Shown here: positions 18,314 to 27,538 of the stretch, piece by piece
How the letters are laid out: every line of letters begins with the position of its first letter
Position numbering within the stretch: position 1 is the first letter of the stretch
NCBI RefSeq assembly: GCF_002043005.1
Contig: NZ_CP020330.1
Location: 1,816,001-1,880,000, forward strand
Length of the DNA: 64,000 nucleotides
DNA from: Martelella mediterranea DSM 17316
GTDB lineage: Bacteria; Pseudomonadota; Alphaproteobacteria; Rhizobiales; Rhizobiaceae
Reading direction: 5' to 3'
The notes under the pieces: generated by a model
The model's database searches: none
Told to the model about the DNA's origin: nothing
Seen by the model: only the letters and a program-made list of their open reading frames with translations
Program-made: the position numbers and the translations under genes

Positions 18314-19402
18314 ATGAGCGGACATCGCATTGCTATCATTGGCACTGTTGGGGTGCCGGCATGCTATGGCGGCTTCGAGACGCTGGTCGATAACCTGCTG
18401 GAATACAATGAGCTTTCTTCGCTTCCCCACACTCTAACTGTTTACTGCAGCAAGTTGGCCTACGAACGTCGTCTCGACACCTACAGGGGCGCCAGGCTGG
18501 TCTATATTCCATTGAAGGCGAATGGCGCGCAGAGCATTCCATATGATGTCTGGTCACTTCTATCGGCGATAAGGGGCGGCGCCGATACATTGCTTCTCCT
18601 GGGCGTTTCAGGCGCAATTGCTTTGCCCCTCATTCGCTTTTTCACTCGCACGCGTATCGTGACCAATATAGACGGTCTTGAATGGCGCCGCGAGAAATGG
18701 GGTCGTTTCCAGCGGTGGTTTCTCAAGCTCAGCGAGGCATTGGCGGTGCGCCACTCGCACGTCGTCATATCGGACAATGGAGCGATTTCGGAGTATGTGG
18801 AACGCGAATATGGCAAGACGCCCAGCACGATTGCCTATGGCGGCGATCATGCTATCAGACCTGATCCAATACCCTTGAACGAAGTTGAGTTGCCTCTCCG
18901 TTATGCCTTCAATGTTTGCCGGATTGAGCCGGAAAATAACGTCCACATGATGCTGGAGGCCTTTGAACATCGAAATGATATCCCTTTGGTCTGCGTTGGT
19001 AACTGGGATCGGAGCGCTTACGGGCAGGAGCTAAAGCGGCGATACGCCGACGCATCGGGCATCCGCATTCTGGATCCGGTTTACGATGTGGGAAAGCTAC
19101 GAACCTTGCGGGAGAATGCCAGCTTTTACATCCATGGCCATTCTGCCGGCGGCACCAATCCATCGCTCATTGAGGCCATGCAGTTTGGGGTGCCGGTGTT
19201 CGCCTTCGATTGTGCCTTTAATCGCCATAGTACGGAAGATAAGGCCCTTTTCTTCAAGTCAGCGGCGGATTTGGTGGAGCTTCTGGAGGGAACCGATGCC
19301 GAAACAATGAAACAGGTCGGGGCGGAGATGCGCCGGATTTCGGAAGCAAGATATACTTGGAGCGTTGTTGCGAAGAGCTATTTCGATTGCCTGGATTGGT
19401 GA
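18314..19402 (+). CDS. DUF1972-type family 4 glycosyltransferase
   Basis: A 362-residue glycosyltransferase starting MSGHRIAIIGTVGVPACYGGFETLVDNLL. That N-terminal pattern defines the DUF1972 group, often annotated as rhamnosyltransferases of capsule and exopolysaccharide loci. The GT4 C-terminal half has a HGHSAGGTNPSLIEAMQFGVPVFAFD donor-binding segment. I chose the ATG at 18314; a longer reading from 18263 is out of family. It probably adds a rhamnose-like sugar early in repeat-unit assembly, though donor specificity cannot be fixed from sequence. Confidence 0.85.
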   Translation: MSGHRIAIIGTVGVPACYGGFETLVDNLLEYNELSSLPHTLTVYCSKLAYERRLDTYRGARLVYIPLKANGAQSIPYDVWSLLSAIRGGADTLLLLGVSGAIALPLIRFFTRTRIVTNIDGLEWRREKWGRFQRWFLKLSEALAVRHSHVVISDNGAISEYVEREYGKTPSTIAYGGDHAIRPDPIPLNEVELPLRYAFNVCRIEPENNVHMMLEAFEHRNDIPLVCVGNWDRSAYGQELKRRYADASGIRILDPVYDVGKLRTLRENASFYIHGHSAGGTNPSLIEAMQFGVPVFAFDCAFNRHSTEDKALFFKSAADLVELLEGTDAETMKQVGAEMRRISEARYTWSVVAKSYFDCLDW

Positions 19403-19512
19403 TAAATCAAAATTATATATATAAAAAATAATTATAATATACAAAAATAGAATATTTCCGAATTTAATATGGTGGATTGCGCCAGACGAAAGCCACACTG
19501 AAAGAGACCATA
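19403..19512 (+). promoter_or_regulatory. AT-rich intergenic segment inside polysaccharide locus
   Basis: Bases 19403-19470 are almost entirely A and T, in contrast to the genes around them. The position between two collinear glycosyltransferase genes suggests an internal promoter or a junction between segments of different origin. I cannot define -35 and -10 elements with confidence. Confidence 0.35.
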
Positions 19513-20322
19513 ATGGAAGCCGTTTCAGTTATTGTTGCAACTTACAATGACGAGTTTTATATTGCGGAATGCTTGGAAAGTGTCGTTGCAGCCGGCGCCG
19601 CAGAGATCATTGTGATCAATGACGCCTCGACCGATGGCACACAGGTTGTTCTGGAAAGGCTCGACATTCCGCAGATGCGTGTCATCACCTTGCCGGAAAA
19701 TGCGGGGCCATCGGCGGCGCGCAACATTGGACTTGCCGCCGCCACTCACCGCTACTGTGCAGTCATCGACGCGGATGATATCATCCCGCCGCAACGCCTG
19801 CAGGTCATGACCGAAATTGCACGGCAGGTTGACGCCTGTGTCGTTGTCGATGAACTCATGGCCTTCAACAGCCAGACGCGTGAAATCATGTGGAGCAAAC
19901 TATCCCGTATTCCACTCACTGGGCCCTCGCATGAGTTGCGGACCGAGGATATGATCAGGCATGATCTCGGTTTTCTAAAGCCGATGTTGGATTTGGAAAA
20001 ACTTCGCAGGATTGGAGTGACCTATCCCGAGAATATTCGTCGCGGCGAAGACTTCATTTTTCTACTTGAGATTCTGCAGCGCGGCGAGAAAATTTTCGCA
20101 ACCAGCAAAACGCATTATCTGTTGCGTCGCCGGATCCAGCAGCGGCTGACGTCAAATCGGCCCCGTCTCTATGCTGAATTACTTGGGAACGAAATCCGTT
20201 TTCACGCGCGTCACTCCTGGAATCTCCCACAGCATCTGCAGTTTTTACGCCGACATGTTCGCAACGCTCTAGCGCTCGGGAAGAATAGCGTAACGTCCTT
20301 TTTTAAGGCGCGCTTCGGTTAG
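19513..20322 (+). CDS. Family 2 glycosyltransferase
   Basis: A 269-residue GT-A inverting glycosyltransferase starting MEAVSVIVATYNDEFYIAECLES; an upstream ATG at 19477 adds twelve non-family residues. Conserved parts are VIVATYN, VINDASTDGTQ, the AGPSAARNIGL helix and the metal-binding DADD at about residues 92-95 (VIDADDIIPP). A late ENIRRGEDFIFLL provides the catalytic-base region (ED). It lacks membrane helices, so it is cytoplasmic or peripherally bound and acts on the lipid-linked repeat unit. An AT-rich gap separates it from the previous gene. Confidence 0.88.
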   Translation: MEAVSVIVATYNDEFYIAECLESVVAAGAAEIIVINDASTDGTQVVLERLDIPQMRVITLPENAGPSAARNIGLAAATHRYCAVIDADDIIPPQRLQVMTEIARQVDACVVVDELMAFNSQTREIMWSKLSRIPLTGPSHELRTEDMIRHDLGFLKPMLDLEKLRRIGVTYPENIRRGEDFIFLLEILQRGEKIFATSKTHYLLRRRIQQRLTSNRPRLYAELLGNEIRFHARHSWNLPQHLQFLRRHVRNALALGKNSVTSFFKARFG

Positions 20323-20370
20323 TTTGTAGATTTGATGAAATACTTAATATAGTCAATTGGTTGGGGAAAA

Positions 20371-21801
20371 ATGAAGACACTTGTTTATGGTTTTGACGGA
20401 ATGAGCCTTGCCATTCTGAATGCGATATCGCCGGAATTCTCGGGGTATCTCGCCACACTGAAGGTTCATGATATTACCGACGACACGCTCGGCCGCGGAT
20501 GGACCAAGATTAATAGCGGCCAGCCACCGCAAATCACCAATGCCTATTTTCAGATGCCCGTGGCTGACGGTTCTTACAAGATCGACAAAAATTACAACCT
20601 GACGACACCAGGAGCCGAGTCCGATGGTCGGTTTGAGTATCTGTGGGACGTTGCCGAAAGGCTGGGAGTGAGATCGGTATTTGTCAACATGCCTACAACC
20701 TCGCCCGCGCCCTCCAAGGGCGCGGCCTTCGTTTCTGGTATCGGAGGCGGCCGCTATCCGCAGGACGGGCTCGATACTGACCTCTACTATCCCGGCGATA
20801 TCGGCCCCCTGATCAATTCCGAATACCGATTGGATATCCGCCTCAACAAAAAATACCCCAGTCTTGAAGGGTTTTGCGCCGAGCTCAATGCCATTCACGA
20901 GGCTCAATCTGCCTTTCTGATTAAGCTGTGCGAAACCAAGGATGCGGATTTCGGTTTCTACGTGAACAAGCTCACTGTTGAGATACTGAATCTCGCCCTG
21001 TTCGACGTGCTGACTCCCGAACAATCGGATCCGAAGGTACGTGCTGCGCTGGAAGCGCATTTCCGCTCTGTTTTCGCCGACTTCAAGGCGATGGTCGAGC
21101 GGCTGGCGCCCGAGCGGATCATCATGGTCTCGGACCATGGCACCGCGCCCTACAAGTATGATTTCAACGTCGACCTCATTCTTGAGCGCCTCGGTTTCCT
21201 CAGCTTCGTGCAGGACGGCTCCCGGAAAAAAATTCGAACCCTGATCGCAAGACACATGCCCAAGGCTATGAAATCCCGGGTCAAGGCCAGCCTGAACTTG
21301 CAGAACAAGCGCCATCCCCTGCGCACGCCAACATCGGATTCGCTCGCCTTCGGCACAGTGTTCGACACCGGCAATTTCTGTGGCATTTATCTCAATGACG
21401 ACCGTTTCGGCGGCAAGGTGCGTCGTAGCGACACGGAAACGGTGAACAGAATCTGCGCGGCGCTGAACGAGACTCCGGAGTTCCGCGTGCTGGACCTTGT
21501 CGCCGAACCCTATGAGCCGCGGTCAATAGCTTCGCCTTATGCCGCGGGCTCGCCTGACATCCGCATCCGCAAACCGGATGAGGTTTTCTGCCAGGCCCAG
21601 GGGCGACCACGCACGATCCTTGGCATTTCACCGACCTACGGCCCGATCACGCCGGATATCAGCGGCTACACCTATCCTAACAGCGGCGTCAAATCATCCA
21701 AGGCGTTGCTGGCATCCAATTTCGAAGCGACGGTTAAACCGTCTTCGCTTTGCGACGCATATACGATGATTGTCCAGGCTATGGAGGCAGGTCTCGAATG
21801 A
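20371..21801 (+). CDS. Alkaline-phosphatase-superfamily phosphodiesterase-like protein
   Basis: A 476-residue protein of the type I phosphodiesterase/nucleotide pyrophosphatase branch. Metal-ligand Asp is in VYGFDGMS (residue 9), the probable Thr nucleophile is in GWTKINSGQPP (about residue 50), and SDHG (about residue 254) carries the later Asp/His pair. VFVNMPTTSP and FVSGIGG match blocks seen in uncharacterised family members. No signal peptide is apparent, so it seems cytoplasmic. Within a polysaccharide locus it might remove or transfer a phosphate, sulfate or phospho-substituent; this is inference. It overlaps the next gene by four bases. Confidence 0.75.
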   Translation: MKTLVYGFDGMSLAILNAISPEFSGYLATLKVHDITDDTLGRGWTKINSGQPPQITNAYFQMPVADGSYKIDKNYNLTTPGAESDGRFEYLWDVAERLGVRSVFVNMPTTSPAPSKGAAFVSGIGGGRYPQDGLDTDLYYPGDIGPLINSEYRLDIRLNKKYPSLEGFCAELNAIHEAQSAFLIKLCETKDADFGFYVNKLTVEILNLALFDVLTPEQSDPKVRAALEAHFRSVFADFKAMVERLAPERIIMVSDHGTAPYKYDFNVDLILERLGFLSFVQDGSRKKIRTLIARHMPKAMKSRVKASLNLQNKRHPLRTPTSDSLAFGTVFDTGNFCGIYLNDDRFGGKVRRSDTETVNRICAALNETPEFRVLDLVAEPYEPRSIASPYAAGSPDIRIRKPDEVFCQAQGRPRTILGISPTYGPITPDISGYTYPNSGVKSSKALLASNFEATVKPSSLCDAYTMIVQAMEAGLE

Positions 21802-22985
21802 AAATTTTTTTTGCTGGACAGCAAACGCTCGCCAACCGCGGGTGCGAGGCGCTGGTTGTCTCCACGCTTGAAATGCTGACTGAAGCCCGCCCCGACACCA
21901 CCTTCATCATACCCTCCACCGACATCGCGCGTGACAGCGCAGCGATGTCAAAATACGGGTTCAACAACTACACTTTCGTACCTGCTCCGGAAATCACCCC
22001 TGCCATCCGCGTCTGGAACAGGCTGATGCGCTACTTTCCGGCTCTGGCTTCGGTATGGGTTCCGGAGAAAATGCACTGGGATGCGGAAACACTTGAGCAA
22101 TTGCTTAGCAGTGACCGGGTCCTGCACATCGGTGGCGATACCTATTCCTACGACTATTCCTACGCCGGGTTGATATCCAATACGGCACAGATCGAGCGAA
22201 TCGCCCGTATGGGAAAACACCAGGAGATCTGGTGTGCAACTGTCGGTCCCTTCGATTCATGTCCGCAACTGGAACGCCGCGTACTTGACAAGTTTCGCAA
22301 GTTGAACCGGATTACGGTGCGAGAAATCGAATCCAGAGACTATTTGGTGTCAAACGGCGTGCCGGCCGTGCTTGTGGCCGATCCGGCTTTCAACCTCAAG
22401 CCTCAGGCCAACGATCTTTACGTCCCAAAGCCCGGGCAAAAGCGGATCGTTGTCAATATAAGTCCCTATATATACCGCAAGACGACAGCCGAAGCTGTTG
22501 AGCCGGCTCTGCAGACCTTCGTGAAGAAACGCATAGGCGAAGGCTACCGGATCGTGTTGGTGAGTCATGTGAACACGGCGACAAGTTCTGATACCGCGGT
22601 GATCCGGAACGTCTTTCAAGATATTCTGGACAACGAAAATGTGGACTTCGTGCCGGAGGAGCTTACGGCGGCGCAGTTCAAAGGGGTGGTTGCGGGGGCG
22701 GATTTTGTCGTTGCCTCGCGGACTCATGTCACCATAGCAGGCTTTTCCAGCGCGACCCCGGTTCTATCGATTGCCTATTCCGCCAAGGCGCCTCGGTTGA
22801 ACCGTTTCCTGTTCGGCCACGAAGCCTTTCTCATCAATGCATGGGACATCACAACGGATGATCTGGAAAAAACCTTCCAGCAGGTGGCCGGCGCCCAAGA
22901 CGAAATCCGTGCGACCCTCAGCGAAAAAGGCGCCGCCTTGCGGGCGACCTTCCGCAGCCTCTGCGAAAGCGTTTTCAAAGAATGA
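21798..22985 (+). CDS. Polysaccharide pyruvyl transferase
   Basis: A 395-residue protein of the CsaB/WcaK family, starting at the ATG overlapping the previous stop (ATGA at 21798). N-terminal FAGQQTLANRGCEALVVSTLEML, then HIGGDTYSYDYSYAG, and the C-terminal VVASRTHVTIAGFSSATPVLSIAYSAK are characteristic; the last holds the conserved RTH segment. These enzymes use phosphoenolpyruvate to place pyruvate ketals on sugars of bacterial glycans. The coupling to neighbours suggests the repeat unit is pyruvylated before export, giving it negative charge along with the sulfate suggested by the sulfotransferase. Confidence 0.87.
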   Translation: MKIFFAGQQTLANRGCEALVVSTLEMLTEARPDTTFIIPSTDIARDSAAMSKYGFNNYTFVPAPEITPAIRVWNRLMRYFPALASVWVPEKMHWDAETLEQLLSSDRVLHIGGDTYSYDYSYAGLISNTAQIERIARMGKHQEIWCATVGPFDSCPQLERRVLDKFRKLNRITVREIESRDYLVSNGVPAVLVADPAFNLKPQANDLYVPKPGQKRIVVNISPYIYRKTTAEAVEPALQTFVKKRIGEGYRIVLVSHVNTATSSDTAVIRNVFQDILDNENVDFVPEELTAAQFKGVVAGADFVVASRTHVTIAGFSSATPVLSIAYSAKAPRLNRFLFGHEAFLINAWDITTDDLEKTFQQVAGAQDEIRATLSEKGAALRATFRSLCESVFKE

Positions 22986-24184
22986 AAATCTATATTCTGA
23001 AGTCGCTGGCGGCGCTGTTAAACTTCCTTCTCATCTCGTTCGTGGTGCGGGAGTTGCCTAACGACTTGGCGGGGGACTATATCCTGATCCTCGGTTACAT
23101 CGTCCTCGGAGCTCTGATTGTCGGCCTGGGGATCGACACAGGAGTCGAACGTTATGCTCGTCGTCTTCTGGTGGCCTGGTCGCGGTTGCAGTTGATGCTC
23201 GCGATCCTCGCAATCTCGGTGGTGAGGACCGGACTTCTCTTCGCTTTCGTTGCGCTCGCCAATTTTGTGCATCCAGGCCTGTTAAATGTGGAGGGCTATG
23301 CTTTCGCGCTGGCCTTTTTTACGTTCTGGTTCACCACGTTATCGTCGGTGCTGAACGGCGTTCTGCTTTACATGGCCTCTGCGATCTCAAATCTGATCCG
23401 AGCGGCATTGCGCTTCCTCATCTTCGTTCTGCCGATGAGCGCGCTCTCGCTGGATGCTATGCTGACAGTGGAGCTCTTCTCAGCAGGCTGCGCCGCGCTC
23501 TACAGTGTCGTGGTCTTCATGCAACGCCCCATCGAAATTTCCAGTACCGTCCCCGCAAGCCGCACGGTCTTCCGATTCCTGGGCTGGAACTACCTGTCGC
23601 GGCTGTTCCTCAACCTCGTTTCATTGAACACGGTAAAGATCCTGGTTTTGCGTAGCAACCATCCCAACGCTGTTCTTTTTGCCTACGCGATCCAGCTAAC
23701 CGAGTCGGCCGAGAAATTCCTGCCCAGCGTGGTGCTAGCCGGTCAATACCGCCCCGCCTTGTCCAAAGCTTTCGATGAAGGGGCGTTCGATCACCTCAGG
23801 CGGCGCCTGCGCAATCTGGGCCTCAAGAGCCTAGCCTCCTCTTCACTCATGTCGCTTTTGCAACTTGCCGCCCTCCCGCTGGCCTTCATTCTGTTGCAGG
23901 ATGAGAATCCCGCCGGTTTCTGGCCGCTGATCGCGCTTTGCGCCGCCTGGCTGTTCGTGGCCAACTTCAAGTTTAGCCTGAACATCGTATCGAACGTGAT
24001 CGAGGCCAATCATATTCAGCTCTTTGCATCCTTCGCCATTGCGGTCATCTTTTTTGGGGGTGTATGGGCGAACACAATTACAAAGCCGTTTTCCCTGATG
24101 CTCTGGATGCTTCTTTGCAATTTGTGTTACCCCTTTATCTGGGCGGCAATGGCGCGAAACATACTATTTTCCAATGGGAAATGA
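22982..24184 (+). CDS. Wzx-like polysaccharide flippase
   Basis: A 400-residue integral membrane protein with about eleven or twelve hydrophobic helices, beginning MKIYILKSLAALLNFLLISFVV and overlapping the pyruvyl transferase gene by four bases. Length and topology fit the MOP/PST superfamily of lipid-linked oligosaccharide flippases; sequence motifs in this family are weak, so the call rests on topology and location. It would move the finished repeat unit across the cytoplasmic membrane for the Wzy-like polymerase. It is the last gene of the locus and converges with the ABC importer genes on the other strand. Confidence 0.75.
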   Translation: MKIYILKSLAALLNFLLISFVVRELPNDLAGDYILILGYIVLGALIVGLGIDTGVERYARRLLVAWSRLQLMLAILAISVVRTGLLFAFVALANFVHPGLLNVEGYAFALAFFTFWFTTLSSVLNGVLLYMASAISNLIRAALRFLIFVLPMSALSLDAMLTVELFSAGCAALYSVVVFMQRPIEISSTVPASRTVFRFLGWNYLSRLFLNLVSLNTVKILVLRSNHPNAVLFAYAIQLTESAEKFLPSVVLAGQYRPALSKAFDEGAFDHLRRRLRNLGLKSLASSSLMSLLQLAALPLAFILLQDENPAGFWPLIALCAAWLFVANFKFSLNIVSNVIEANHIQLFASFAIAVIFFGGVWANTITKPFSLMLWMLLCNLCYPFIWAAMARNILFSNGK

Positions 24185-24262
24185 TGCCGTCTTTGACGAC
24201 GACCGGCTTGAAGCGCGCGAACCGTCAAGTTTGAACCTCCTTCGCTTTTCCGCGCGGCTTGC

Positions 24263-25351
24263 CTATTCCAGATCGATCCGCTGGCCGGTTTCGTCGAAGA
24301 GATGCCAGTGGCTTTCTCTCGGGCGAACATCGACGACGTCGCCGCGCGAAAGCGCGCTCTGTCCCGGCTCATGGATCAGAACCGGTGTTCCATCCGGCAG
24401 CGTGCAATGCAGATAGGTGTTGGCGCCGTGCTGCTCGGAGACTGAGACGGTGACGGGCCATGTCAGCGCGTGCTCTTCGGCCGTCACGAGGTGTTCGGGC
24501 CGGATGCCGAGCGTTACCTTCTGTCCGGCCGCATGCCCGGCGGCATGGTCCGCGAGTTTAAGCGGCGGCAGGTGCTCCGCATTGAAAACCAGCGCGCCGT
24601 CGACCGCCTCGCCGAGCGTGCCTTCGACGAAATTCATTCTGGGCGAACCGATAAAGCCGGCGACAAAGGTGTTGCGCGGCGTGTTGTAGAGTTCCAGCGG
24701 CGCGCCGACCTGCTCGATCACACCGCGTCTCAATACCACGATCTTGTCGGCCATGGTCATCGCCTCGATCTGGTCGTGGGTCACGTAGATCATGGTGTTG
24801 CCGAGCCGTTCATGCAGTTTGGTGATCTCGAGGCGCATGTGGACGCGCAATTCGGCGTCGAGATTGGAAAGCGGTTCGTCGAACAGGAATATCTTCGGAT
24901 CGCGGGTGATCGCACGGCCGATCGCCACGCGCTGGCGCTGGCCACCAGAAAGCTGCTTGGGCCGGCGGTCGAGCAGCGCATCAATCTGCAGCATTTCGGC
25001 GGCGATCGCGACGCGGCGGTTGATCTCATCCTTCGGCATACGGATGTTTTCCAGCCCGAAGCTCAGATTTTCCCGCACCGTCATGTGGGGATAGAGCGCA
25101 TAGGACTGGAACACCATTGCAACGCCGCGATCGGCCGCCGCGACATGCGCGACGCTTTCGCCGTCAATCCGGATGTCGCCGCCGGTGACATCCTCCAGCC
25201 CGGCGATCATGCGCAGCAAGGTGGATTTGCCGCAGCCGGACGGCCCGACGAAGACAACGAATTCGCCGTCATCGATCGTCAGGTTGACATCGGGGATGAC
25301 TTCGACGAAGCCGAAACATTTATTGAGGTTTTGGAGGGTCAGTTTTGCCAT
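24263..25351 (-). CDS. Sugar ABC importer ATPase, UgpC/MalK type
   Basis: A 362-residue ATPase of the CUT1 carbohydrate importers. Walker A GPSGCGKST (about residues 36-44), Q-loop FQSYALYPHMTV, signature LSGGQRQRVAIGRA, Walker B IFLFDEPLSNLDA and switch His YVTHDQIEAMTMAD are all intact. The C-terminal 120 residues form the MalK-type OB/TOBE domain (MNFVEG, LGIRPEHL) that contacts regulators. It is the last of four collinear genes (binding protein, two permeases, ATPase) on the minus strand, so it probably energises this importer, although such ATPases can serve several. Confidence 0.95.
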   Translation of the reverse strand: MAKLTLQNLNKCFGFVEVIPDVNLTIDDGEFVVFVGPSGCGKSTLLRMIAGLEDVTGGDIRIDGESVAHVAAADRGVAMVFQSYALYPHMTVRENLSFGLENIRMPKDEINRRVAIAAEMLQIDALLDRRPKQLSGGQRQRVAIGRAITRDPKIFLFDEPLSNLDAELRVHMRLEITKLHERLGNTMIYVTHDQIEAMTMADKIVVLRRGVIEQVGAPLELYNTPRNTFVAGFIGSPRMNFVEGTLGEAVDGALVFNAEHLPPLKLADHAAGHAAGQKVTLGIRPEHLVTAEEHALTWPVTVSVSEQHGANTYLHCTLPDGTPVLIHEPGQSALSRGDVVDVRPRESHWHLFDETGQRIDLE

Positions 25352-25362
25352 GGTTGTCGAGC

Positions 25363-26466
25363 CTACTTGATGCCGGTGGAGGCGATGCCGCTGGTGATGT
25401 AGCGCTGCAGGAAGATAAAGGCGAAGGCGAGCGGCAGGGCGGTCAGCGTCGTCATCGCCAGAAGCAGGTCGTAGCGGATCTCGAATTCCGTCTGGAACGA
25501 GGCGAGGGCCAGCTGCAGGGTGAAGGATTCCCGGTTGTTGAGCACGATCAGCGGAAGCAGGAAATCATTCCAGCGCGACAGGATCGAGAAGATCGCGACC
25601 ACCGCCAGCGCCGGCGAGGACAGCGGCAGGACGATGCGCCAGAAAATTCGCCATTCGCTGGCATGGTCCATGCGCGCCGCCTCCAGCAGTTCGTCGGGAA
25701 TGGTGAGCATATACTGGCGCAGCAGAAACACGCCGGTGGGCGTTGCGACGGTCGGCAGGATCACGCCCCAGAGACTGCCGACGAGGCCGAGTTGGGCAAC
25801 GATCAGATAGACGGGCACCAGAACCACGGTGGCCGGGATCATCAGCGTCGCCAGTATGGCCGTCAGCGCGGCCGTCGAGCCGCGAAACCGGTATTTCGAC
25901 AGCGCGAACGCCGCCATCGAATTCATCACCAGCGTGATCGCCGTGGCAACCACCGTGATGAACAGCGAATTGTAGACATAGCGCCAGATGTCTGCGCCCG
26001 CCGTGGTCAGAAGATTGACATAGTTGTTGATCGTGAAACGGATTTTGCGCACCGGTTCGGCATTGGCGACCTTGACGACGATCCGTCCCGCGCCCGGATT
26101 GGCGGGATCGATCATCTGGGCGTTGAGCCCGACGCGGCGAATCTGGGCGAGTCGGATGGTCTCGCCGTCCTCGGTCCTGACGTCGTAGAGCGGCAGTGGT
26201 TCATCGAAACCTTCGACAGAGACCGTTTCCGTCGTAACCGGCAGCAGGGTCGGGGGGAAATCCTGCAGATTGGCGGGCGTCTTGAACGAGGAGATCACCA
26301 GCCACAGCACGGGCGCGAACATGATGACCAGGCCGAGCAGGAGGTAGCCATAGGTGACGTAATCGGTCCAGTCGGCTTTTCTGCCGCCGCGTTTGCCGAA
26401 GATCAGGCCGAGAAGGCTGGGCGTCGGCGGGTTTCGGGCGATGCGGATGTCGTCGAGGTCAGTCAT
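25363..26466 (-). CDS. Sugar ABC importer permease, AglG/MalG-like
   Basis: A 367-residue permease with six core helices and a C-terminal EAA loop (EAARMDHASEWRIFWRIVLP). A periplasmic insertion of about 100 residues after the first helix (PANLQDFPPTLLPV to NNYVNLLTT) is unusually long, a feature known from AglG-like permeases of alpha-glucoside importers. It overlaps the other permease gene by eight bases and precedes the ATPase gene by 11 bases. It forms the membrane channel with its partner. The insertion alone does not fix the substrate. Confidence 0.9.
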   Translation of the reverse strand: MTDLDDIRIARNPPTPSLLGLIFGKRGGRKADWTDYVTYGYLLLGLVIMFAPVLWLVISSFKTPANLQDFPPTLLPVTTETVSVEGFDEPLPLYDVRTEDGETIRLAQIRRVGLNAQMIDPANPGAGRIVVKVANAEPVRKIRFTINNYVNLLTTAGADIWRYVYNSLFITVVATAITLVMNSMAAFALSKYRFRGSTAALTAILATLMIPATVVLVPVYLIVAQLGLVGSLWGVILPTVATPTGVFLLRQYMLTIPDELLEAARMDHASEWRIFWRIVLPLSSPALAVVAIFSILSRWNDFLLPLIVLNNRESFTLQLALASFQTEFEIRYDLLLAMTTLTALPLAFAFIFLQRYITSGIASTGIK

Positions 26467-27457
26467 TCCGGGCGCTCCTGGAAAGCTTCAGCTGCAGGGC
26501 CGTGAACACCAGCAGCACGAGGCCGAGCAGCAGCGAGGCGGCGGCGGCAAGGCCGAAATTGCGTGGCTGGGCGGCAAAGCCGACCTCGTAGATATACTGG
26601 ACCATCAGCATGGTGGCCGAGCCGGGCCCGCCGCCGGTCAGGACATAGAGTTCGTCGAATGTCTGCACCGAGCGGATCACGCACAGGACGAAGACCACAA
26701 GAAGCACGGGCAGCAGAAGCGGCAGGGTGATGCGCCGGAACACCCGCCAGTGGCTGGCCGAATCCATCTTGGCGGCCTCATAGACATCGCGCGGGATGGC
26801 CTGAAGGCCGGCGAGAAGAATGATGGTGTAAAACCCCATATGCGCCCAGATCGTGACCGCAACGGCCCAGGCAAAGGCCGTGTCGGAATGGACCAGCCAA
26901 TTAATGCCGCTGAGGCCGACAGCCTCCAGGAGGCCGTTGAGCGCGCCGTTTCGTTGCAGGATCCACTGCCAGGTGAGCGCGACGACCACCGGCGAAAGCA
27001 TGACGGGGAAGAAGAAAACGCCTCTGAAGAAGCCGCGTCCCCTGATCTCGCGGTTGAGGCAGATGGCGGTCAGCAGCGAGATGCCGATCATCAACACCAC
27101 CTGTGTCGGCACGAAAACGAGGCTGTTGCCGAGTGCGCGCCAGAACAGATCGCGCGAGCAGGTCGATGGCTGGAGATAGTTCCGGCAGTCGAGCAGCGTC
27201 TCGTAATTGGCCATCCCGATGAACGGCCGATCGGTGGGATAGAGCCTGTCGCTGCCGGTGACGGAATAAAAGATATTGATGAAAACCGGAAGGAGCGCAA
27301 ACAGCAGCACCGCCGTCAGATTGGGGATCAGGAAAATCCAGGGCATCCGCTTGATGCCGATTGTCTTTTGGACGCCGGTCATCACCGGTTCGACCAGGCG
27401 CGCCGGCAAGGTCGCCACATTGGCCAGAACCCGCCCGGGGTGCATGCGTGTTGTCAT
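26459..27457 (-). CDS. Sugar ABC importer permease, AglF/MalF-like
   Basis: A 332-residue permease; I start at 27457 (MTTRMHPGRVLANV), although an in-frame start at 27496 is possible. Helices include WIFLIPNLTAVLLFALLPVFINIFYS and a series to residue 330, and the EAA loop reads YEAAKMDSASHWRVFRRITLP. It pairs with the AglG-like permease, whose frame overlaps its last bases. The gene order behind the binding protein is standard for CUT1 importers. Confidence 0.92.
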   Translation of the reverse strand: MTTRMHPGRVLANVATLPARLVEPVMTGVQKTIGIKRMPWIFLIPNLTAVLLFALLPVFINIFYSVTGSDRLYPTDRPFIGMANYETLLDCRNYLQPSTCSRDLFWRALGNSLVFVPTQVVLMIGISLLTAICLNREIRGRGFFRGVFFFPVMLSPVVVALTWQWILQRNGALNGLLEAVGLSGINWLVHSDTAFAWAVAVTIWAHMGFYTIILLAGLQAIPRDVYEAAKMDSASHWRVFRRITLPLLLPVLLVVFVLCVIRSVQTFDELYVLTGGGPGSATMLMVQYIYEVGFAAQPRNFGLAAAASLLLGLVLLVFTALQLKLSRSARND

Positions 27458-27538
27458 CCGTTCCTCCCACCGGCTTCGATGGGAGCGCCCCTTCATCGGG
27501 CGCCCCCATGTCAGCGGCCGTCTTCTGGCGGGCTCGCT

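Noticed and set aside
24185..24262. Terminator between the flippase and ABC ATPase genes
   Set aside because: The genes converge here and a bidirectional terminator is expected, but I found no stem with a T-run.
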